A stretch of DNA of 64,000 nucleotides from Maniola hyperantus (Eukaryota; Arthropoda; Insecta; Lepidoptera; Nymphalidae): NCBI RefSeq assembly GCF_902806685.2, contig NC_048556.1, positions 7,316,001-7,380,000 of the forward strand. The letters are read 5' to 3'. The translations under genes were made by a program, and so were the position numbers. Numbering within the stretch: the first letter of the stretch is position 1; every line of letters begins with the position of its first letter. This document shows, piece after piece, positions 56,869-64,000 of this stretch. The notes beneath the pieces were generated by a model that saw only the letters and a list, made by a program, of their open reading frames with translations, was not told the origin of the DNA and made no database searches.

Positions 56869-57060
56869 GTTACCCAAGTCGGTAACTAGATGGGTGACCG
56901 AATTTGGAGGTTCAAATTTGGCCTTTTTATCTCCTCCGTGCCTCAGAGAGCACGTTAAGCTGTCCCCGTTATTATCCCTGTAGCATCTGCTAATAACAGC
57001 TGTAAAACCTAAGAATCGAAATCTCGTTCTCTTAGTGAGTTGGACCCCACCGCATTATTA
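56868..57060 (+). repeat. SINE with 5S rRNA-like head (candidate)
   Basis: 'aactagatgggtgaccgaat' + 'ttgg' resembles the 3' control region of 5S rRNA ('...TTGGATGGGTGACC...GG'). It is followed by the 'cctcagagagcacgttaagc' body shared with the SINE at 34.3 kb. Only a short stretch matches 5S, so this is tentative. Confidence 0.45.
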
Positions 57061-57821
57061 TCTCAAGAGAACTCCTGCCATTATGTGATTAATGAAAATT
57101 AGTCACGACCCTCAGCAATGAAGAATATGATTATTTATATATATAAAGTAGTATTTCGCTTTGTGCTTCAACTGCTAAAGCAGCTCTCGAGATGTAATTA
57201 AGTTGAATCTACCATTTTGATTATTTTTTCCAGCTCTGTGCCAAATGGATGAGGTTTTGAGTATTTTTTGTTTAAGCAGCCCCCTCTATCTATAATACCC
57301 TGCCCGGGCCCCTCAACCATCTTCCAAACCCTCGATCATCATGTCTTTCCATATATTTCTTTGAGAGTTCTCCAAAGAACCGCCTCAAAGCCTCTTCAAT
57401 ATTCGCCATACATTTTCTACAGAACGCTAAATTGTTTAGCGACACAAATTAGAAATTTTCGATCTGCTCTTGCTGACCAGCCAGCATCAAGCCCGGGACC
57501 TCTCATTATTATAAGACCATAGTGATCACCACTGTGCCAGCGAGATTGTATGGCTCTAAAATATAACTATCCCGTTATAAACGGACATCTGCATATCCAA
57601 AGGCGTGCCTGAGTGATGAAGCGGTGTAATTGAAGGCAGAGTGAAAAATATCGCGGCTCACGAGGGTCACAGTTGCCCCGTGTATACCTCCACTAGTAGA
57701 TTGATGATGCTGGTCTTTTACAATTTTTCAACTAGGGCTGCTTTTCCTAACTTGTTTAGTTATCCAATTGTATTAAGAGCCATTCTAATCAAACGTGCAT
57801 ATTTTTTTTTTGTTCAAAAAA

Positions 57822-57945
57822 GTGGTAATAGCGTAGAAGTTAAGACTGTGGCCTCCTGTTAGGGGCTTTGATCGCGGGCACGCACCTTTAAATTTTTGGA
57901 GTTAAGTTCTTTTTAAAATATCACTTTATATTTTAATAGTAACAT
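57822..57945 (+). repeat. SINE family A head fragment
   Basis: 'gtggtaatagcgtagaagtt' and 'gggctttgatcgcgggcacg' resemble the A-box and B-box regions. The body is cut off by a family B fragment. Confidence 0.55.
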
Positions 57946-58048
57946 CTCGGGGACGGATATAGGCTACTTTTGTCTCGGAAAACTAAAGTGTTCCCATGGT
58001 ACCTATTGTTAAAAACCGAAATCTATGCGGACGAAGTCGCTGGTAATT
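57945..58048 (-). repeat. Family B 5' fragment
   Basis: 'ggggacggatataggctact' to 'atgcggacgaagtcgctggt' in reverse. Confidence 0.65.
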
Positions 58049-58394
58049 AATATATTATTTTTCATGTCATAGGTCACAACTTTGAGTACCTACCTACATA
58101 CTATGGGTTCAGAGAATGATATTCGCTAACAAACATTGTAGAATGTAGAGGTTTGGTCAGACCAGCATAAACCGTTTAAAATACAAATAAATACTGTATT
58201 TATTTGTTGGACAAAAAATGTTTACGGTAATTGGCGAATTATACTCCACGGCACAGATGTGGGTTCCACCACATTGAATTTAAGACTGTTTCACATATAC
58301 CTTTCACAAATTAATTATTTCAACAGATACAAGTATTTACTTGCAAATTCACTGATTTGCATTTAATTACATATTTATTTATTAAATCTACATT

Positions 58395-58740
58395 GTACCA
58401 AGTACAAGTTCGATCGTGCATGGAGTACTTGCAGCCACTTATGGGATGGCTCTGCCAAGTCAGCTTGATGCAATGGATTCGGTGGACCGTCGCACTAGAA
58501 GACTAGATTGTTGACGAAGCGCTGGTCAATTCTAAACAAAGTTTGGAACTGCATCGGTGCAAAGTTGCCTGTTTATCGGTATTTTACAGGATATGTTTCG
58601 GAGGTACCTCCTTCACATTTCTACTATCGTACCACAAGGCATCGCCAAGGTCTGCACGCACGATGCGATTTGCTTCCTCATTTCTAATTCGAACCACTAA
58701 GATTTGAATACCCTTTCGGCATCAGTTTTCCCCTCCAATT
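58395..58740 (+). pseudogene. Jockey/CR1-like reverse transcriptase C-terminal remnant
   Basis: Translated with frame breaks the + strand gives ...ALVNSKQSLELHRCKVACLSV, FYRICFGG, TSFTFLLSYHKAS and FASSFLIRTTKI. These follow the end of jockey/CR1-type LINE reverse transcriptases (L..RR.V..L..FYR...GE, then F..S...RT..LWN.LP). Stop codons and frameshifts show decay. A truncated GC-rich palindrome follows directly. Confidence 0.6.
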
Positions 58741-58748
58741 ATAATATA

Positions 58749-58824
58749 GGTTAGCGCGGGGGCTGTGCAGGTGTGCGGGGCGTTACTTTCTCGATTGCCA
58801 TCTCGACATGTCGCGTATTATACC
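58749..58824. mobile_element. GC-rich palindromic element, copy 13 (right half only)
   Basis: Begins inside the core ('ggttagcgcgggggctgtgc') and ends 'gccatctcgacatgtcgcgt' + 'attata'. The left half is missing next to the jockey-like remnant. Confidence 0.82.
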
Positions 58825-58844
58825 TATATTGTTGTGTCTATCAT

Positions 58845-58975
58845 TTCAACCTATCACCGCCACTGGTCCACTACTGAGCACGGGTCTTTTCTCAGAATAA
58901 TAAGGGCTTAGGACATAGTTCACCACACTGCCAAGTGTGATTTGGCAGACATCACACACCTTTGAGAACATTATA
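58845..58975 (-). repeat. SINE family A 3' fragment
   Basis: 'actactgagcacgggtcttt' to 'acacacctttgagaacatta' is the 3' part in reverse. Confidence 0.65.
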
Positions 58976-59034
58976 ATTTTATGAGAATTGAAACAGTTAT
59001 TGTATTAATAATATTCTTAGTGCATCGATGTGTA

Positions 59035-59155
59035 ATTAATGTGAAAGAGTGCTTGTCTTTCTATCTGTTACCTTTTCAACAACCGCTAAACCAATGTTGA
59101 CTTCAAAGAGGTCCCACAGGATGTTCAAAACCTAGTTCTACGCAAATGAAGTTTA
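59035..59155 (-). repeat. Diverged family B fragment
   Basis: 'gtgaaagagtgcttgtcttt' and 'gaggtcccacaggatgttca' are decayed family B segments in reverse. Confidence 0.5.
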
Positions 59156-59639
59156 TTTATAAGTTAATTAAGTTTCAGTCAGTTTAAACCGTCGTCGTCG
59201 GCTAGGTAGTTCCTATTATAATAATTATAAAAGTCTTTAGTTTTCATCCACACGAACGGCACGCATGCCTGGGCCGCGGCCCATTGTCTGTTTGTGACTT
59301 GATTGTTTTCATTGCAGTCTGCACAGAGCTTTACATTTGTAGTTGTGGAAATGTTGAATTTTATTTAAATGAAAAGCTTGCGGCTGTTCCAGTTTCATGA
59401 TTAATTGCTTCCTTGTTAACGTGTGGCTATTGTGCTTTAATTTATCAGTTTCATGCGAAAAAGCGTATTGTTAACGATACCGTTGATTTTTTGAGAGTTT
59501 TTCATTCTCTCAATACCTTTATGTATACTTACCTATATTACCTACATCAACTCAATCTACCTACTGTAATTTCGCTTACCTACCTGAAGGAGGTGTCCAG
59601 CGTGGCAATTAAGGCAGCTCTTATTACTATTATGATTCT

Positions 59640-59885
59640 GTACCTCAAAAGATGAAAAGGAATCTATATACGATCACTTTGTTGTCTGTTTGTTTTTATG
59701 TCTGTCCGTCTGTTTGTTTGTCTCTATCTGTGTGTCTATCAAGAAGATTATTTTCTCCAAGAACGCCTTGCGTTATCAAGTTAGAACAAATATCCTTGTC
59801 ACACTAAAACTTAATTCTCTCTGCCACTGCCATATACCTACTCGCACTGCTACGGGTCACTTCTCTCGAGATCTCTAATAGCGAT
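59640..59885 (+). repeat. Family D, diverged copy
   Basis: 'tacctcaaaagatgaaaagg' then 'tgtctgtccgtctgtttgtt' and 'tgtgtctatcaagaagatta'. A TCTG-rich microsatellite is embedded. Confidence 0.6.
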
Positions 59886-60024
59886 AGGTAAGTGCTTCCC
59901 TGTCCACTTTGACTTTCTTTTTCTCTTTATTGCTACAACTTTCTGGTACTAAAAAAAATACAAACTTAAATTTACAGTTGGAGATAATTTAAGCAACAAA
60001 ATTACTACACTATCCTTTTAAGTT

Positions 60025-60545
60025 GCAGAACCCTCGGAGTGCGAGTCCACCTCGCACTTGGCCGGTTTTTAGGGTTCCGTACCTCAAAAGGAAAAACGGA
60101 ACCCTTATAGGATCACTTAGTTGTCTGTCTGTCTGTCTGTATGTCTGTCTGTCTGTATGTCTGTCTGTCTGTCCATCTGTCTGTCAAGAAACCTACAGGG
60201 TACTTCCCGTTGACCTAGAATCATGAAATTTGGCAGGTAGGTAGATCTTATAGCTGACACTTGGGAAAAAATCTGAAAACCGTGAATTTAGGGTTAGATC
60301 ACACAAAAATAAAATTAAATTGTGGTCATGAACTAATAATTAGTATTTTCAACTTTTTAAGTGAGTGACAATATCAAGTGGGGTTATCATATGAAAGGTC
60401 TTCACCTGTACATTCTAAAACAGATTTTTATTTATTTTTATGCATCATAGTTTTTGAATTATCGTGCAAAATGTCGAAAAAATACGACTGTAGTACGGAA
60501 CCCTTATTGCGCGAGCCTGACTCGCACTTGGCCGGTTTGTTTGAT
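60025..60545 (+). repeat. Family D, longest copy
   Basis: 'tttttagggttccgtacctc' (60065) to 'gactcgcacttggccggttt' (60518-60537). A TCTG microsatellite lies at 60120-60186. A fragment of another copy ('cacttggccggtttttaggg') precedes it, so copies are joined head to tail. Confidence 0.8.
60120..60186. repeat. TCTG microsatellite
   Basis: About 16 tetranucleotide units (TCTG with TATG interruptions) inside the family D copy. The protein-like reading (CLSVCLSVCLSV) is an artefact of the repeat. Confidence 0.9.
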
Positions 60546-60892
60546 ACTTCTAAAAGTACTACTATGTGGAGTACTGATTATACCACGTGTTGTGATTCGA
60601 ACGATTTACGCACACGTAGGTACGAGGCAGGTACGAGCGAATGCGTGTGACGTGTAATTAAGAAGATTGCCCGCGCGCCCGGGGACTGCAGTTGATATTA
60701 GTCATTTGACTGACTGCTTCAGCCTTTTGGGAGTCGACTGCCGACTGAAATATTGTTCACGCGCTTTCTGTTGTAATGATGTAGGTACATAACAGTTCAT
60801 ACATCTGTGAACTGTTGTTATTGGGTTCATGGGGATTAAATGGGTCTACCTTTAGAGTGATGTATAGTTTATTGTGTACCGAGCGTGTTGAT

Positions 60893-61110
60893 AGCCTAGT
60901 GAATAAGACGTCAGCCTGCTACTCAGGTGGTCCAGAGTTTGATCCCGGGTACGCGTCTTCTAACTTTTCGAAGCCATGTGCGTTTTAAGTAATAACATAT
61001 TTTATCACATAAAGGAAAACGTGAGGAAACCGTGCCTCAAAGTTCTCCACAATTTCATTTTCTGAAAGGTGTGTACAGTATGCCAAGTGAGGATTAGGAT
61101 TATTAGGTTG
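60893..61110 (+). repeat. SINE family A
   Basis: 'gtgttgatagcctagtgaat' and 'agagtttgatcccgggtacg' give the head; 'ataaaggaaaacgtgaggaa' and 'aaggtgtgtacagtatgcca' give the body. Confidence 0.72.
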
Positions 61111-61159
61111 CCTTTTTTTAACTATAAGTAGGCTTGCGCTCACGGAGGAGAGAGTGCTT

Positions 61160-61318
61160 GCGCTTATCTGCAACCAATCGACTTGATTTTTGGCATAAAG
61201 ATAGTTGAAAGGACAGAGAGTAACACAGGCTACTTTTTATCCCGGAAAAACAAAGAGTTCCCACGGAATTTTTAAAAATCTAAGTCCACACCGATGAAGT
61301 AGCGGGCATCAGCTAGTT
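61160..61318 (-). repeat. Family B interspersed repeat, 3'-truncated
   Basis: 'ctgcaaccaatcgacttgat' to 'gaagtagcgggcatcagcta' + 'gtt' in reverse. Confidence 0.72.
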
Positions 61319-61664
61319 GTAAGATATGTTATTTGACTGCAGGGTTTGGTACCCTGTAGTACAGTGTGATTAATATAATTAGCATAGCACTATGCGGGCT
61401 TATTGTAAAGCGCTGGGAACAATTCATACGGAACCCCGTCTTTGTTCAATTTGTAAACAACGGAGGAGTTCGCCTCACCAGGGAAAGCAAATTATTGTAC
61501 TTAGCTACTTTGAGTTACATGCACATTGTGTGTATTCCGAAATAAGCAAACTTGTACTTACCTACTTATTGCATGCAAGATTCGAGGGATGATTCGGAAA
61601 TAATTTTGCGTTCCGGTGATGAGAAGTAGGTACCATACTAATTAACTTCCTACTTACAGTACGC

Positions 61665-61835
61665 GACAGAAAATAATGAACCTACGTCGACCTTTTAGAA
61701 AGAGATAGCGGTTTCGTAGAGATTTTTTTCTGTTGAGACCGACAAAACGTCACATAGGTATGAGTGACAAAGACAACGCTCTACAAAGCAGAAATCTAAA
61801 GGTCGATGTACAATATTTCTTGCCGGCTACTGTAA
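61665..61835. mobile_element. Fold-back MITE, second copy of the element at 3.03 kb
   Basis: 'ttacagtacgcgacagaaaa' and 'ttcttgccggctactgtaa' are the inverted ends. The centre 'gaccgacaaaacgtcacata' matches the copy in cic. Confidence 0.8.
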
Positions 61836-62189
61836 ATGATTTTAAATTGTTTTTGGATACAATCTATAGAGTAACAAGATGTATTTCATTGCCAGTGTTT
61901 CACAAAACATATTCTTTGGTACAAATTGAATAAAGACGCGGTTCTGCGTGCATTGTTCGAAAAGAGGCAACAATGAGCCCGCATAACGCGAGATAATTGA
62001 GTTAATCGCGTCTGAGTTACAGCGTTCAAAAGCAAATTATGTGTTTTGTTTATTATAATTTACACAATCGCAGTGCTTGAAGACTTCGAAAAGTACGTGT
62101 TGTCGTGATGACTTACATATGGATCCGAGACATGGTCTCTAAATAGCTCTGGGCCTCATAAGAAAGCTCAAAGTCACTCAGCGGGCGAT

Positions 62190-62335
62190 GGAGAAATATA
62201 TGCTTGGAGTTTCTCTACGTGATCAAATCAGAAATGAGGAGATCCTTGGGAGGCGGTGCAAAACCCTGACGCGTGGAAGTCCCTACAAGAGACCAGCAGT
62301 GGATATCTATCGGTTGATAAAGATGATGATTATAA
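62190..62335 (+). pseudogene. RTE-type LINE 3' fragment
   Basis: 'cttggagtttctctacgtga' then 'tcaaatcagaaatgaggaga' matches the same coding segment (LGVSLRDQIRNEEI) as the remnant at 50.83 kb. It ends near 'gataaagatgatgatt', an RTE-like tail. Confidence 0.65.
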
Positions 62336-62725
62336 TTTACACAATAACCATATTAAGCAACTATTAGATGAAGTGACAGTGCGCAGGCTATGCTTATCGT
62401 AGTAGTAGTAAGTAGGTAAGCGTGATGTTGGGGCGCCCTTTAGCACGATATACAGAGGGTGGTGGGAGGAAATAGCTGGATGAGAAAGGCTGAAGACCGG
62501 GTATAGTGGCAGTTATTAAGGAATACATGAAAGTGCGTGAGAGTGTCTTGTAGTGCAGAGCAAGGTGGAGGGCACCAGATGGCGAGGAAGGTCACCCATG
62601 CAGTGGATCGAATTAAGTCTGCTAAGAGCGGTGCACGAGTGTGCCAGGCTATCGGCTGGCCGGGAAAAGAGGCAAATGCTTCTGAGGCGCATAACATCTG
62701 CCCACTAAAGACGTCACTTCGTGAT

Positions 62726-62778
62726 GAGCACAACTACTCTGTCAAGAGTGTAACACTCTTGACAGAGTAGTTGTGCTC
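62726..62778. repeat. 53-bp near-perfect palindrome
   Basis: 'gagcacaactactctgtcaa' + 'gagtgt' (62726-62751) is the exact reverse complement of 62753-62778 around one central A. It is followed by a (gaa)n tract. Confidence 0.95.
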
Positions 62779-63194
62779 AAGAAGAAGAAGAAGAAGAATT
62801 AATAAAGACCTATGTTCTATAGTGGAGATGAACATGATGTAGAATCGGTGTGTATGTTTCAAAGAATCGCCGAAAGAAAAAATCATTACTCATACCAAAT
62901 TTATGAAGGCCGTTCCCTCCAGATTCCGCTAAATTTGTACATTATTAAACATTCCTATGGCTTTATGGCCGTTCTAATTAATCAAATAATAATTCCTTTG
63001 TTCTTCAGTAGGTACATGATCGACCCAAAAAAGATTCCATTGAGTAAATTATTGCAAACACTTAGCTTTAATTATACTATTGTTGAATTTTAACCCTTTT
63101 CTCCTTAAAACATTAAAAGTCCTTGAAATTACATTTGTATAAAGATTTACGCCTGATTTTCCGGAATAAAAAGTTTATTTATTTATTTTGATTT

Positions 63195-63259
63195 GATTAC
63201 AGCCAAGTGAAGCGCTCTAGTCTAGTCTAGTCTACATATCGCTTCACTTGGCTGTAATC
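63195..63259. repeat. Hairpin, 20-bp perfect arms around a 'tctag' microsatellite
   Basis: 'gattacagccaagtgaagcg' (63195-63214) and 'cgcttcacttggctgtaatc' (63240-63259) pair exactly; the loop holds 'ctagtctagtctagtcta'. Confidence 0.93.
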
Positions 63260-63359
63260 GAACATGTTGGCAAGTGATGACAGAACGCTTCCCTAAAACC
63301 ATATGCCTATTTCACTCTTGCCTTGAAGGTATTCAAGTTATACTTGGCAGGAAAAACGG

Positions 63360-63480
63360 ACGCCGGCTCATTACTGAGGTCTGGTTTCTTCTCAGAATGA
63401 GAAGGATTCGGCCATAATCCACCACTCTGGCCAAGTGCGGATAGGCAGATTTTACATACCATATTCTAGGCACGCGCGTT
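63360..63480 (-). repeat. SINE family A 3' fragment
   Basis: 'ggctcattactgaggtctgg' to 'gccaagtgcggataggcaga' in reverse. Confidence 0.6.
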
Positions 63481-64000
63481 CCAACCTAGACCTCATGTTG
63501 CTCTGTTTCTTAGGCATGATTGTCCTCAAGCGCAAGTCTATCTTACAATTTAAAAAAAAACGTTTATGATTGAGGAACAGTCTTTGTTTCTTGTATTAAA
63601 ATTATAGAATGTAATATAGAAAGGAAGGAGCAGCAAACGGAAGCAGCTACGTGGCGATTGCTCGCTCCAATACATTATAATCCCGAGTGATTTATATAGA
63701 GCAATAAATATCTCCTCTCTTAATTCATGCTACGTTCGTATATAATTCATACCGAATGTGAATACTAATAAAGACGTTGCCTTTACATTTGTTGCTGGTA
63801 AAATGAGCACGTGGTAAAGTTAGCAATGCCCAGGTTATGACGTACCTACTGCATGTACCTATACGCTTCGATAGGTTTCCTAAGACAGAGTTCGCAAGTT
63901 CAATATCTAAATATAAAAAAGTTCTAACTCACTAAGTGACTCATGAAGGCCTAGACCGAATCCTTGGACCTGAAAGCCAAAATTTTGCACTGAGGTTTCT

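Noticed and set aside
59690..60226. Cys/Ser/Val-rich small proteins (CLSVCLSV)
   Set aside because: They are read from TCTG microsatellites in family D repeats.

Overview
The window looks like nuclear DNA of a lepidopteran insect (butterfly or moth). It is AT-rich, has short exons with GT-AG introns, and is densely packed with interspersed repeats of lepidopteran type: tRNA-derived SINEs, a 'gcccgcgacttcg...cgcatttataat' element, an 'agggttccgta' element, RTE-like, jockey-like and RNase H-bearing LINE remnants, and many fold-back MITEs. No bacterial, viral or CRISPR feature is visible. The assignment rests on gene homology and repeat style; the species cannot be named.

Layout. (1) 1-8218, + strand: the 3' portion of capicua (cic), the HMG-box transcriptional repressor. 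Twelve coding exons are resolved, about 579 codons in one continuous frame. They include the conserved block around VLETVNFEQKF and the C-terminal C1 region, split over two exons. The HMG box and N terminus lie before the window. Several introns hold SINEs or fold-back elements. (2) 8219-15880: downstream/3' flank of cic, AT-rich, with fold-back elements and small tandem duplications. (3) 15881-17700: a broken LINE (RT end, RNase H, zinc-knuckle-like tail) abutting GC-rich palindromic elements. (4) 17796-19054, - strand: a complete two-exon gene for a DMAC2/ATP5SL-like mitochondrial complex I assembly factor. (5) 19055-64000: about 45 kb with no gene I can recognise, made largely of repeats. 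It holds two minisatellites (19.64-20.08 kb and 28.8-29.7 kb), a young miniature LTR element (38558-39448), a perfect 146-bp hairpin MITE (48004-48149) and most copies of the GC-rich palindrome.

The two genes are unrelated in function: a nuclear repressor in receptor tyrosine kinase/Ras-MAPK signalling and a mitochondrial assembly factor. They sit tail to tail. The most notable structures are: a family of 13 GC-rich palindromic elements of about 110-165 bp found in both orientations; a TRIM-like LTR element whose two LTRs differ by one base; a 15-unit, 57-bp minisatellite flanked by 150-bp direct repeats; and a cic intron that keeps frame only if a GC-AG splice is used.

All boundaries were read by eye. 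Edges of old repeats are good to about 5-20 bases; exon junctions were checked for splice sites and phase.
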